Assembly: GCA_029582165.1 (NCBI GenBank)
Contig: CM055879.1
Coordinates: 34,266,330 to 34,330,329, forward strand
Direction: 5' to 3'
Source: Portulaca oleracea
Lineage: Eukaryota > Streptophyta > Magnoliopsida > Caryophyllales > Portulacaceae
Length of the DNA stretch: 64,000 nucleotides
Shown: positions 36,914 through 49,767 of the stretch, in pieces
Position numbering within the stretch: position 1 is the stretch's first letter
Layout: the number at the start of each line of letters is the position of its first letter
Notes under the pieces: model-generated
Seen by the model: the letters and a program-made list of their open reading frames with translations, nothing else
What the model was told of the DNA's origin: nothing
The model's database searches: none
Position numbers and translations under genes: made by a program

Positions 36914-39567
36914 AACATACAATACACATCTCAACAAGTATTCCACAAGTATAGACAGTTCATTTATTATTTTGCCACATTGTACATTTTGTAGCGATTC
37001 GTACCGGGGTAGATGATAGTACATCAGTCAGTACACGTATAAAGTGTCAGCTCATTGATGGTTTCTGTGTTTCTGAGCACCTGTACATCGTATAGAGGAA
37101 GCACATGTTGATGGTTGAGCCAATTAAGATGATGAACTAGTACATTTTGTAGCTTTTAATTCAGCTACACAAGTGACTCAAACTTGTACACTTGTCTATG
37201 TTTCATAATTGATAGGTGTAAGTATAGACAGTGATTAATCTGGGCTGCCTTAGAAATTCAAATACACATCTATAAATGGATCAGTGTTAGAGTTGAACGA
37301 AACAAATTGGTTGATTTGCAATAATTTACACATTTATGAAAGGTGTGTGTTGTTGGTCCCTGAAGGTGTGACTGTGGATGAGTTGATTGCAAAACTTGAA
37401 ACTTGGGAATTGGCTGAAAAACATGGGACCAACGAACAGAGTTCATAAATGTAGAGCGTGAAACAAAACAATAAATGAGGGGAGCAGGCCAGCACCAACT
37501 ATAATAAGTCTTGTTCTTTTATGTGGTTAGATATGTACGATAAAACTGTGGAAAATGGGGTAAGGTATGGAATGGTACAATAAAATTTATGGAAAGTATG
37601 ATTGATATGGGAGGTGACTAGAGGAGAAAAGTGAGATTTATTGATCATGATTGTGGTAAAGTATGGTATGGTATATTAAAGTATGGAAGAATATTGAGTA
37701 CTTGAGTAGTATGGTGAATTGGGGTAACGCACCGCACCGCACAAAAGAATATGTATAAATACTAAGGCCATGTTTAGCAAATAATTGTTGGTGGTTAGCT
37801 GTTTGTGTTGGTTGTTTGAATTGTTTGTTTGAATCGATTGTTTGGTAAAGTTAATTGTTTTTTAAAAAAAAGTATTTGTTGAAATTCTATTTATATCCCT
37901 TCATAAACAATATTTTTAAGATGACATATGTGTAAATCAAGACAATTCTTGGACCAAAGGGTATTTTTTATAGTCATTTTTAACAAGCTGCTCTAATTAG
38001 CCTATTAAAAATTGATGAATTGGGACCAAACAACCAACAAAATAGACAATAGGTTGTTTACCAAACATTTTATTTGACATTCTAATAAGCCAAATTTTGT
38101 AATATAAGACGTTGAATATCCTCTCTAGTCTTTACCATGCATAGCCTAATTCAATGGAGTTGCAAAGTTTGAGTTTTTGGCAGGTAATTGGGTTGTCAAA
38201 TCGCAAAAATCCCAGGATGTAAAACAAGACAAGAAACAAAAACTCCTCCATAAGCAAAGCAATGATATCAAAAAAGCTGTGATTGCGTGAGATGGCAGCT
38301 ATAATATGAACCTGAATGAATCTGAGGATTCTGAGTGACATTCATACTCCCTCCTTCCCATGGCTGGCTGTCTTGAATTGAATGTATTTGAAAGAGAGAG
38401 AGATGGCGTGTTGAGGAGGGAGAATCTGCCCAGTTTTCTATAACTGTGTTAAACGACGACGTTGCAGAATGCAGAAACGTAATGTAATGTTGTCAGATCA
38501 TGCAGATAGCACTGGACCACACCCTGCATTTGCATTTGCATCTGCAGCTCTCAGTTGTCTTTACAACAAGGATACTTTAAATATTTGCTCTGCACACTTA
38601 TGGAGCCCCGCTAAGATTTCCTTCATCTAACTTGGGCTACCTGCTTTTTACTCACCCATATTCCCGTAAATTTGCTGAATTTACTGTTTACCCTCACTTC
38701 CTTGATAACGCAAAAGTGAGTACCTACACTACTAGGAATAACATCATAGGATGGCATTCATTTGTAACTCGAGATTTTTTCTCATGTGCATGTGTAAGTC
38801 AAAGACACCGGATGAAATCTTACAGTATAACTGGTGAATCCTTGCAGCATAGGTAAATTTTTTTCCCCACGTTATTGGTTGGGCACAATCTAAAATACCC
38901 AAAAGGGGTTCACAAAGACAGCCACCAAGCGAGGTTAAAACTTGGGTTTGAGTAATGTCGGATATGGACAATTCGGATATTTGGATAGAAACTTCAAACC
39001 ATAATCCTATTCGGACTTCAAATTCGTACACTTTGTGACGTACTAATGATCTTAAATTCAAGTTTCTCTCTAAGGTGTAAAGCCTCTATGGCAATCTCAT
39101 TAGACCAGGGCAGAATTAAGGGATATGAGCTCTGTTTTTTGGGCTTGTAAGTAAATTTTACTTATTTTACTTACCTTATCTATTTTTATTTACCTTACTT
39201 TACATATTTATACACTACCTTATTTACCTTACGTAATATATATTTTTTATCTATATTATTATGTATAAAGAAAGTGAATGACGGTAATTAAACCAACTAT
39301 GTCGTATGGCGCATAATGTTGGATCACCAAGAAAACAAATTGTAAGAGGTTGAACGTGGTGGAGATGAGGATGGTTCAGTAGATTTGCAGTTTTACCAAG
39401 TTGGATAGGATTAGGAATGTCGTATGTCGAGACAAATTAAGGGTAGCGTCAACCAACGATAACTTGAGAGAGACTGGATTGAGATAGTTGAACCATGTAT
39501 ATGGAAGTATGGATGCATCTGATAGGAGGTGTGAAAGGATTTGGATACATGTGTACATCGGGGACCT
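36914..39567. other. Gene-free spacer downstream of the esterase
   Basis: The first few hundred bases are probably 3' UTR. A decayed Tourist-like MITE lies at about 37508-37754. The segment 37763-38090 has loosely matching ends but no convincing element structure. No supported exons are seen in 38100-39370; low-complexity TTAC/TTTA DNA lies at 39160-39240. Confidence 0.5.
37508..37754. mobile_element. Decayed Tourist-like MITE (family 2)
   Basis: The left end GTCTTGTTCTTTTATGTGG is preceded by TAA. The right end is ACCGCACAAAAGAATATG, a weaker match to the family end. The interior resembles the copies at 10263 and 60690. Confidence 0.65.
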
Positions 39568-39660
39568 GGGAGACCTAAAAAGCCCATGAAGGATGTGATT
39601 AGAGCAGATATAAAGCACATAGGCTTAACGGAAGATTTTATGCTAAATAGGGGAGTTTGA
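39568..39660 (+). pseudogene. Possible LINE reverse-transcriptase C-terminal fragment
   Basis: One frame reads GRPKKPMKDVIRADIKHIGL, then TEDFMLNRG and a stop at 39658-39660. This resembles the G-R-P-K-K-T-W...D-L...L-T-E-D segment near the C terminus of proteins related to plant LINEs. No RT catalytic motifs, poly-A tail or target duplication were found nearby, so it is at best a small relic. Confidence 0.4.
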
Positions 39661-39944
39661 CAGGATATACTTAAGATAGTAGGGTGAGAGTTGTTGACTT
39701 ACTGGTAGGGGATTGTGCTTTGTCTTAGTTTGTTGTCTTGTGTCTTCTGTTTGATTATCTTGTCTAGGTACGTTTTGCTGTTCCACAACTTCATGGAGCA
39801 TATAGGTATGTATCTAGTTATCTTACGTCCTTCTCAATTTTGTCGTTTTTCAATGGTTTTGCAAGGTTTCCATCTGGTATCATTTTGTGTTTGGATTGGT
39901 ATTTCAATGTGGGTTTTCAATATATGGACATCAATTGAAAAGTA

Positions 39945-40132
39945 GATGAATATTTATTGATGATAATATGAACATCAAATGACACAGAGATGGACACTCA
40001 TTAATGACCATAGTATGGACACCAGGTGACACGCAGATGATCATCCATTGATCATAATATAGAAAACAAGTAACACACAAATGAGGTGACACACGGATGA
40101 TCATCCATTGATCATAATATAGAAAACAAGTA
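39945..40132. repeat. Minisatellite, left part (period about 40 bp)
   Basis: Units carry ATTGATCATAATATGGACA-like and GTGACACACAGATG-like phrases repeated about every 40-50 bp. The same array continues at 50255-50355, beyond the inserted elements. Confidence 0.7.
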
Positions 40133-41043
40133 CTCCCTCCTTCCCATATTATCTGTCACTTTAACTAACTTTCTTTCTTCCCATAATATCTGTCACTTTA
40201 CAATTCCAATGACACTTTAATTGTTAAATTACCAAATTTACCCTTCAAAATTTTAAAAAACGAATAAAGAGAAAAAACTTGTTGAGCCAGAGAAAAATCC
40301 ACAAAGTCGACCATTACAATTCAATGTTTCTGAAAGCCGCTCTTTCATAAAATACTCCAATAGTTCCTATTATCTCTCCTCATTCCCAATCCATCTAAGC
40401 TTTGAGATTCCTTGATATCCTCTCTCTGGTATCAAATACCCCATGGCTATACCCAGTTACCCCCCAAGTGTCTGCCACAACGCCAACGAGGAAATTTTGG
40501 TGATAGTTGATGACGATTCTTCATCATCTATTAATTGTAATAATTTAATTTAGTTGTTCCTTCTTCAACCTTAATGGTAGTAGATGATTTTCCTTTGGTA
40601 ATGACTGATGTATTTAAAGAAAGTTGAATGGTAGTAAAGGAAATCAATGTTTCTTTCTTTCAATTCATCTTCAATCCTAATGGTGATGGCTGATTTTCCC
40701 TTTGTGTTGGGTTAATAGCTGATGTTTCTTCTTCAATCCTAATGGTGATGGATGATTTTTTCTTGGTATTGCATTAGTTCTAGCGACCAAGTAAAGGAAC
40801 ATGAATGACTAATTTTCCTTGGTTCAAGTTCAAGTCTGAATGCAGGCCATCGAAATTAACAAATGGAAAGTGGAGGAAGAATACCAGTCATCAGAATTAG
40901 TAAATGGAAAGCAGAGGAAGATGAATTGCTTCATCAATTGAAAGGACATTTTTGTCCAAATAAAACTTAACTACTACCAACTACTAGTGATATTGGTTTT
41001 TGCAATTTGGACGGAGGCGACAGTTAATTCGGGAAGGAGGGAG
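40133..41043. mobile_element. Long Stowaway-like element (911 bp), TA target duplication
   Basis: It starts CTCCCTCCTTCCCATATTAT and ends AATTCGGGAAGGAGGGAG, flanked by TA (40131-40132, 41044-41045). These are Tc1/mariner Stowaway-type ends. At 911 bp it is longer than usual MITEs. The interior has three imperfect repeats of CCTAATGGTGATGGATGATT (about 40570, 40676 and 40737) but no transposase. The host array resumes with ACACACAAATG at 50258, so the site was empty before. Confidence 0.82.
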
Positions 41044-41047
41044 TAAC

Positions 41048-41533
41048 TGTTGATGTTTTCAAGTGTATGTGTAAGATTGATGAACAATAAGTGTGGAAAA
41101 TTAAGTGTACTAAGTTTAAGAATACAAGACAATTTTTGTCTTATTTTTTTCACATGCTCAATTTAATTAAGCACATGTTTTTGTGTAGATAAGGGTAGTT
41201 AGGCATAATTAACTATCCTAACTTCCTTATCCATGCACCTACATCATCATCCTATCTATACCCTATCCAAGAGTGCATCCTTGCATTATAAATAGGGGTG
41301 TTCCCCCTCCCCTTTACACTTACTTCATTCCTTCCCATACACCCCCTTTCTAGGCTGTGACTGCAGCACATCTTAGGCGAGGATTGAGAGTTTGTTTAAG
41401 TCTCCTCCTATTAGGCAAGAGTTTTATCTTGCGACTATATACGGTCGGTATATAAGTCTAAGGAGAGTAGGTACGCCTACGACTCTCTTGATTATCTAAG
41501 TTTCCCATCCTTTTCTACTCCTTTTCTCCAACA
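41048..41533 (+). repeat. 5' LTR of copia element 2
   Basis: 486 bp, TG...CA, with the TATAAATAGG promoter motif near 41286. Its pair is at 49768-50254. Confidence 0.95.
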
Positions 41534-41557
41534 ATCTTAGACTTATATATCCTAGAG

Positions 41558-43232
41558 ATGGCGTCATTCAAGGATTTGACATTCGGTTTCCAAAAACTTG
41601 ACAAGTTCGATGGTGTGAATTTTCGTCGATGGCAAAAGAAGATACACTTCATCCTAACCACGTTGAAGGTAGTCTACGTGCTAACCTCGCCGTACCTCGA
41701 GGAGTCAGATGACGAGACTTTGGCGGAGACAAGAAGGCGCCAGAAATTCGAGAATGATGATTGCATATGCCGTGGGTACATTCTCAACGGCATGGAGGAC
41801 ACTCTATTTGATGTTTATCAAAACATGGAGACCGCTAAAGATCTTTGGGAGGCATTGGAAAACAAATACATGTCGGAGGACGCATCAAGTATGAATTTCT
41901 TGGTTAGTCGATTCATGAATTATCGCATGATTGAGGGTCGTCCTGTTTTAGACCAACTTCATGAAGTCCAACGTATTTTAAGCAATTTTAAACAACATAA
42001 TCTGAACATGGATGAGTCTATCATAGTTTCTGCCTTGGTTGATAAGTTATCCCCCTCTTGGAAAGACACTAAGAAAACCCTTAAACATAAGAAAGAGGCA
42101 ATGACTATTGAGGAACTTGCTAACCATCTTCGTATCGAGGAAGAGTTGCGTTTACAGGATGATCCTAAGGATGCCTCTAAGGTTCATGTTGTACAAGATG
42201 GCGGTTCTAGCCATGGTCAAAAGGGCAAGAGGAAAAGGCCTAATGACAACAACCAAAACAACAAAAGTAAGAAAGTGGCCAACAATAACAAGAAGCCCTT
42301 GTGTTGGGAGTGTGGTAGTCCTACACATAAGAAACGAGGTTGCTATGTTTGGAAAAAGAAACATGGCCTACTCGATAAAAATGACAAGGGCAAGGAGAAA
42401 GCATCAAGTGAGTTCGTTGCTATGATCAAGGAACAAATCAACGTAGTATGTGAGGACTATGCTTGGTTTGTTGATTCGGGTGCCGCTAGGCATGTATGCA
42501 AAAATCGTTCCTTCTTCACAAGTTTCACTTCGGTCGAGGAGGGCAAGAGTCTCTACATGGGAAACAATGCTCCGGTTCCGATTAAAGGTGTTGGTCAAAT
42601 CGATCTCAAGTTCACTTCCGGCAAAACTCTTATTCTTAAGGATGTTTATTTTGTCCCGGAAGTGAGTAAAAATCTAGTTTCTGGATTTTTGTTAAGTAGG
42701 CATGGGTTTCTCCAAGTGTATAATGAAGATAATTATGTACTTTCTAAGGGTGGTATTTTCGTGGGTAAGGGCTATGTTAGTGGGACCATGTTTAAGCTTA
42801 ATGTTGTGTGTAATGACTCTATTGATATTGCTAATGTTAATGAAGTAATTTCCGGTTATATGTATTTGCAACCTTCTTCCCTTTCTTCTTTATGGCATTA
42901 TCGTCTTGGTCATGTGAATTTTAGGAAAATGCAAGTCATGTCTAGACTTGATTTAATTCCACAAGTAGATGATAATATAAAGAAGTGTAAGACATGCATG
43001 ATAACCAAAATTACTAAAGCATCTTTTCCATGTATTAAGAGGGAATCTAAGTTACTAGATCTTATTCATAGTGACTTGGGTGATTTTCACACTAATCCTA
43101 CAATTGGTGGTAAAAAGTACTACATCACTTTTATAGATGATCATTCAAGATATTGCCAAGTCTATTTATTAAGAACTAAAGATGAAGCACTTGATAAATT
43201 TAAATCATTTAAGGCCAAAAGTGAATTGCATT
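41558..43232 (+). pseudogene. gag, protease and integrase N-terminal part of copia element 2
   Basis: One open frame from 41558 encodes gag (FDGVNFRRWQKKIHF; UBN2-like), a CCHC knuckle CWECGSPTHKKRGC (C-x2-C-x4-H-x4-C, about 42303), protease WFVDSGAARHVC (about 42464), the pre-integrase HYRLGHVNF (about 42896) and the integrase core start HSDLGDFH and ITFIDDHSRY. It is cut at KAKSELH, where the 3.7-kb element is inserted. The ORF stop at 43235-43237 comes from the inserted DNA. Gag and protease themselves look intact. Confidence 0.92.
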
Positions 43233-46200
43233 TGTAACAACCCGCCCTAAAACCATATTAATTAGAGTCCTAATTATCGTAATTAGCCAAAGCACGTTAT
43301 TAAATTTTTCTTTCTATTTTACTTTATTGTTGTTATTTATTTATGTGTGACAGGTCTCGAGCAAGGCGATGGCTAAATGGGTCGGTTATATGTATATATA
43401 TATATATATATACTACCTCAGAATTGAAGTATTATTATTATTATGAGTTTATGAATATTTTTAAGATAAGTTATACAATTTATTTCATTACTCCCAATGT
43501 TACGTTTTTAACCGAGGAAGGTTATATTAATTTTAATTTCCGTCTCGGTTACGATTTATATTATCCGACCTTCTTAATTACTTGTGATCGTTCAATTTAC
43601 CCTACTATTGTTAACCTACCAATTTACTTTTATGAGGTTCAATACTAATTAATTTTACCCACTTTAATTCCAAGTAATTTTATTTCGGTTTATGCTAACC
43701 ATTTTATCAAGTTTTATATCAATCAAATTTTATCTAGTTACTACCAATTATTTTACCTAGCTAATTTTAATTACTATTTATTTAGTCTAATTACTAATTA
43801 GATGAGTAAATTAATTAAAAGGGAGTCTTTTTATATGAGGGATGAGGGGTCTAAGTTTCATTTTATTTCATTTCAATTTAAACAAACCCCAAACCCACTC
43901 TCTTCCTCACTTTCTCTCTCTCATGGCGGACCAAGAACCAGCCCAGCCACCCCTCTGCTCCGTTTTCCGGCCAAAGTGGTGGCGAGTTTTCCGCGACCCC
44001 ACACAACTCTCTCTCACCTCTTCTCTTGTTTTCTCCCTCAATTTCTCTCCCAAGTGGTATATTCTCAAACCCTAACTCAACTCTTTTATGTTCTTAATCT
44101 GAATTTCGTTTTTAATCTGAGTATTCATGTTGTTTTTCATTTCTTTTAAAGTTCTAAAGTATGAATTTATATTGTTGTTAAATTAGGGTTTGAATTTGAG
44201 TTTGATACTTGTGAATTTGGGTTGATTTTAAGTGTTTAAGGGTTGTATTGTTGTTGAATGGTTAAATTAGTTCTTGCATGTGAGTTTTAAGGTCTTGATT
44301 GAGCAAGATTAAGTGTTTAACTTCTGGAAAATTGATGGATGATAGCTAATTTGAAGTTTAATTGAGTTTTATTGCAAATTAGGGGCAAGAGGACACATGC
44401 ATGTTGTTTTGGAGGCCATTATAAGTTTCTGGGTACGAATCTGGTTTTTACAGAGAACTAAAAGTGGGAGTTTAGCCCAGATTTTTACTTAAAAAGATAG
44501 CTTAAGTCAATATATAATTATTGGGCTTTGGAATTTCGAGAATCCGATATGTGTAGCCCGGAATATGGCCAAAACTGTATAGGTGTGCAATTATATACGT
44601 TTTCTGAGTCAGTAGCTAAATGTCAATTTTTCGTCCATTTGGAGACTTTATTGGTTTTAATGATAAACATAAAAGTTTTAGGTGACGTTTTAAGCTTTCC
44701 GGAAATGTATAGTATGCGTCCATACGATGTCGGGAATAGAAGATACAAGGTTTTCATTGAGGAGCTGAAATCGGGGTTCTGTCCAGAATTTTAAGTATGA
44801 ATTCTGACTTTATGGCTATAATTCGACCTTTTAGGATGCTCTAACCAATTTGTGGTCAACATAAGACTTGAAGAACATTCTGTAGGCTTTCCGAATTGGG
44901 GTTTTGGGCCATCACTGGATATCGGGTGAGAGAGATATAAGCCTTAGACTAAAGGGCTGTAATCTAAAAGTTTGCCCAAGCTAATTACAAAAATCTGACT
45001 TTGTGGTTATAATTCGGTCACTTAAGGAGTTCTAATCATATGGGGCCTTTGTGTCAATATTATGATGATTTGGATATGTATTCTAAGTTGAAGTATGTCC
45101 ATTTGATGACCGAGATTACCTCCTAAAGGTTTAGTACTAATAGCAATCGGATTAGAATTCGTGAAGTGTAAGTTCTATTAGTATTCAATGTTGATTGAGT
45201 TATAGAACAGGAGTGTTTTTCAAGTTTAGGGTCTTTTTGATCTTCAATTAGTCCTAAGAAGTAATCATCGTCTGCGTACTCAATTATGGTATTTCTTTTC
45301 GAGATCTTGAGAGTCGATATTCATTCCTATAGTTTTCCTCGTCGAACGACGACATTTTCATTACAAAATTTACCAAGTTTATTAAATCTTTTATTAGCCT
45401 ACAAAGGTTCGGATCCCATACTTCATTAATCTGATTGTCTAAGTTACTTTACTCTTTATAAACTCTCCATCGATGATTTGCAAAAACCCTATCTAAGTTT
45501 CACTTTAAAAGTCCAAACCGCTTAGCTTTACTTTCAAAAATCAGCTTCTGTCCGGGCTACTTTTCGAGCCCTTCCTTTCATTTTTAGACTTCAGTCCAGT
45601 TGACAAAGTTGTAGAATTTAATTTTCCCTATTCCGGAAAGTACTCGTTTGTTTAATTCCGAGTTTTCTAACCCGAGTTATGCTAAAAACTCTATTTCATA
45701 AAAACCTGAAATTTTCTTTCTAAGCTTACTTCATTCATAATTTCCTAAGTCACTAAACATTTGAAGCTAATTAAGAACCTTATTCGGTTCTCCACTTTAT
45801 ACTTCTTTTATCTTAGTTTCCAAGCCGCCCAAGCCATCCCGAGGCCGAGACAAGCCACCAAGCTTCTATGCGTTTCAAGGTACGCAAATTGTCCAACTTT
45901 TAACTCTTTATTTATCCTTCAACACAATTATCATTGTGATATTATGTCTACATCATGAACTAATATCTCATATTTACTTATTATCCAATGGTTATTATTA
46001 TCTTATCAAGTCATGAACTAATATCTTATATTGAATTATTTTCAAGCGGTCCCGCCCCATCATATTCTAGCTAGTTGCGTGAAGTGCTAGCCTATACTTT
46101 TAGATGCTCCTGATCAGAGTGTCCTAATGACCTGGTCAGTGTCGACTGCCTAGCAGTCACCCAATCCAAATCTAGATCGGTTTGGGCATGCGCGTGTGTG

Positions 46201-46608
46201 AAGTGCTTCGGCATCGATCGTAAGGGATACCGCTCATTTCTAATTATCACAAGTTCATTTCAATTATTTATATTCATATCTTATACATATACCAGTTATT
46301 TATATTTATATATATGCAACAATTCAATTTATTTATGTTTATCCCCTTTCCCGTTTTCAAAATGAATTTAAATGCCGGCACCGAAAACTGTTTTCGAACG
46401 GTTTGACGTGTTGGAAGTTTGTGTACTGAGTGTTTCCCCCCTCATTTTGCGACTGTTTTCAATGTTTTGTTTTTAGGGGTCCGAGCTCCCAAGGCAAAGG
46501 CAAGGGTAAGCAGAGTAAATCTTTCGGTGCAAGGTAGTCTTCTAAGGCGTTTGATGGCCGGTTATCAAGGATCCCCATAGGTTTGAAGACCGTTTATGTG
46601 GGGAAATC

Positions 46609-46693
<85 letters not shown>

Positions 46694-46910
46694 CTAAGGG
46701 TTGTATAATGTATTTTATTTCAAGTTTGGTGTTGTGTATGGAGTTAAGTATATGTCTAATTGTGGGTTTTGTTATGTTTGGTGACGTGTGTATGCCTTGT
46801 CCCGAGTGGGGACGGCGGTAATACCTCAACCCTAGGTGTTCCGCTGCGCTAATCACAAGTTAATTGATGGTTTAAGTTAATCTTGTGGTTAAAGGTGTTG
46901 GGGTGTTACA
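43233..46910 (+). mobile_element. Nested 3.7-kb non-coding TG...CA element (large solo LTR or LARD-like)
   Basis: It starts TGTAACAACCCGCCC and ends GGGGTGTTACA, and is flanked by a perfect 5-bp duplication GCATT (43228-43232 and 46911-46915) inside the copia integrase. The 3678 bp hold no gag or pol motif and no second internal copy of the ends. The TGTAACA-CCC start is typical of large Ty3/gypsy LTRs, so a solo LTR of a gypsy element with long LTRs is the best fit. A non-coding LARD-like element is the alternative. It contains a (TA)n tract at 46612-46689. Confidence 0.75.
46612..46689. repeat. (AT)n microsatellite, 39 units
   Basis: Uninterrupted AT/TA dinucleotides for 78 bp inside the nested element. 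Confidence 0.95.
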
Positions 46911-49207
46911 GCATTGTGAATCCTTTATTAAAATCCTTAGATCGGATAGGGGTGGGGAGTATTATGAGCCTAAATACTTTCAAGAAACTGGTATTGTTCA
47001 TCAAGTGACAGCCCCCTATACTCCTCAACAAACAAAATGGGTGGAAGAAAAATCGAACTCTTAAAGAAATGGTTAATGCTATGCTTTCTAACTCTGGATT
47101 AAGTGAGGGATTTTGGGGTGAAGCCATGCTTACCGCATGCTACATCTTGAATAGAATACCTACTAAAGATAATTCTATTACTCCCTATGAGATTTGGAAC
47201 AAACACAAACCAAACTTAAGTCATTTAAGGGTTTGGGGGTGTAGGGCAATTGTTAAAGTACCCGAACCTAAGAAGAAAAAGTTGGGTGAAAGGGGTATTG
47301 AATGCATATTCATTGGATATGCTCAAGATAGTAAGGCTTATAGGTTCATGGTTATTGAACTTAATGAGTATATAACGGTGAACACCGTTATAGAATCCAT
47401 CGATGCTTTATTTGATGAGCAAAGATTCCATTCAATACCAAGACCCAAATATGTCACTTGTGACATGGTTCCAAATGAACAAGTATCTAGTGAACATCAT
47501 GAAAATGATGGGTCTAAAAGAAGTAAGAGAGTTAGAAAAGAGAAATCATTTGGGGATGATTTCTATCTCTACTTGGTAGAGGGAACAAGGGATGAGATTT
47601 GCAATCAAATCCCTTACATCCATAGCATTGATTGTGATCCTAAGACTTTTAGTGAGGCCATAGGATCACAAGATGCCCCCTTTTGGAAGGAGGCTATACA
47701 AGAAGAGATGGATTCAATTCTAGAGAACAATACTTGGATCCTTGTGGATCCTCCACCCGGTAGTAAGCCTATCACTTCTAAATGGATTTTTAAGAGGAAA
47801 AGGAAAGTAGATGGTACCATAGAAAGGTATAAAGCTCGATTAGTTGTAAGGGGCTTTACGCAAAGACATGGTATAGACTACTTTGACACCTATGCACCGG
47901 TGGCACGAATAACGACTATAAGAATTCTAATAGCGTTAGCCACTATTTTTAAGCTTGAAATTCACCAAATGGATGTTAAGACTGCTTTTCTAAATGGTGA
48001 ATTAGAGGAAGAGGTGTACATGAGGCAACCCGAAGGCTTTGTGTCTAAGGGACAAGAAAAGAAAGTATGCAAACTAGTTAGGTCTTTATATGGTTTAAAA
48101 CAAGCTCCTAAACAATGGCATCAAAAGTTTGATGAGGTTGTGCTTTCTTTTGGCTTTGCAATTAATGAATCTGATAAGTGTGTGTACTATAAGTTTGAGA
48201 ATGGAAAAGGAGTCATTATTTGCTTATATGTGGATGACATGTTGATTTTTGGTACTGACATGGAACAAGTTGAGAAAACTAAGAGTTTTCTCTCATCCAA
48301 GTTTTCCATGAAAGACATGGGTGAGGCAGATGTGATATTGGGCATTAAGATCATTAGAAATAATGATGGTATTAGTCTTTCACAATCCCATTATATCGAA
48401 AAGGTGTTGGAGAAGTTCAAATGTAAGGAACTCACTCCGGTGTCAACACCTTTTGATGCAAGCTTTCATTTGGTCAAGAATGAAGGAAGAGCTATTTGCC
48501 AAGAAGAGTATGCCAAGGTTATTGGTAGCTTGATGTATGCCATGAAAAGCACAAGGCTGGACATTGCTTATGCAATAGGCAAATTAAGTAGGTACACTAG
48601 TAATCCTAGTAAGTACCATTGGCATGCAATAAGGAGGGTGTTAAGATACCTTAAGAAAACCCCTAACCATGCCCTACATTATAAAGGAGAGCCCTCGGTT
48701 TTAGAGGGATACTCGGATGCAAGTTGGGCTAGTGATAAGGAGGATTATTCCTCAACCACGGGTTGGCTTTTCATGCTTGGTGGTGGAATTATTTCTTGGG
48801 CTTCCAAGAAACAAAGTTGCATTTCAGATTCCACTATGGCATCCGAGTTAGTGGCCTTAGCCGCTGCTTGTAAGGAAGCGGAGTGGCTTCGAAATTTGAT
48901 GTTGGAGTTGCCAATTTGGCCTAAGCCAATTGCACCAATCTCCATACATTGTGATAGTAAATCTACCCTAGCAAAGGTGTATAGTCATGTCTACAATGGC
49001 AAGTCAAGGCATATTGGACTTAGACATGCATACACACATCAACTCATCAAGGATGGGGTAGTGACTATCGGATATGTACCTTCAAGTGAGAACCTTGCCG
49101 ATTCCTTGACTAAGGGATTGTCCAAGGACTTGGTGACTAAATCATCAAGGGGGATGGGTATAAGCCCTATCTTGATGACAAATACTAGTAATAGTGCCTC
49201 TTCTTGA
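46911..49207 (+). pseudogene. integrase C-terminal part, RT and RNase H of copia element 2
   Basis: The integrase frame resumes with ILRSDRGGEYYEPKYFQE, then breaks at PYTPQQ, where a small indel in the QQNGVAER-type motif creates a stop near 47063. The next frame (47069-49207) is long and open: integrase end (CYILNRIPTKDN), RT with DTYAPVARITTIR, QMDVKTAFLNGELEEEVYM and catalytic YVDDMLIFG (about 48229), and RNase H with YSDASWASDKEDYSSTTGW and a C-terminal NLADSLTKGL. RT and RNase H appear intact. Confidence 0.92.
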
Positions 49208-49767
49208 TACTTGACTTGATGTCAAGCTCTTGGAGAGTGACTTTATTGCATAGTGTTTGTGTTAGCACAAGTTTCAAAACCATCCCAAGGGTAAGTGTTG
49301 TGCATAAGTTCTGTAATGACAGGAGGATGAGTGTTTACTCTTAATAGACTGATTAAGGATGGGTGCTTGATTACAGGAGCATATAAGTTTCGGTCTACCT
49401 ATGTGAGCAAGAAGTGTAGCGCTTAAGGAGCTATTGGGCTTGGCTTTGATTTGCTCACGAGAGGATATGGGACACACGACGTTTAATAGTGTCATAAGTT
49501 GAGGTTTCTTGATTTGGTTAAGTCATGTCGGTGTGATGTATCCAAATGTTCAACAAGGATGTGAAGTTCAATGCTTTGTCAACTATCATATTCAGACATT
49601 TGTAATTATGTTCACTACTTAGAAGTTCAATTCGCAAGAAACTATCTAAGATGCATGACCAACCCTTGCTCTCTTGTGTGTTTTGAGTTGTGTGATTTAA
49701 TGTGTTTTGTTGGCGGAGGTGTTGGAATATGAGTTAAGAATTCCATACACTCGAAATGGCGGAGGAT

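Noticed and set aside
37763..38090. Possible hAT- or Tourist-type element with GGCCATGTTTAGCAAA and ACCAAACATTTTA ends
   Set aside because: The two ends match poorly when inverted and no target duplication is visible.
38132..38341. Hydrophobic 69-codon minus-strand ORF
   Set aside because: No start context, introns or family resemblance. AT-rich DNA readily gives such hydrophobic frames.
46542..46856. ORF containing a long Tyr-Ile run
   Set aside because: It is a translation of the (AT)n microsatellite.
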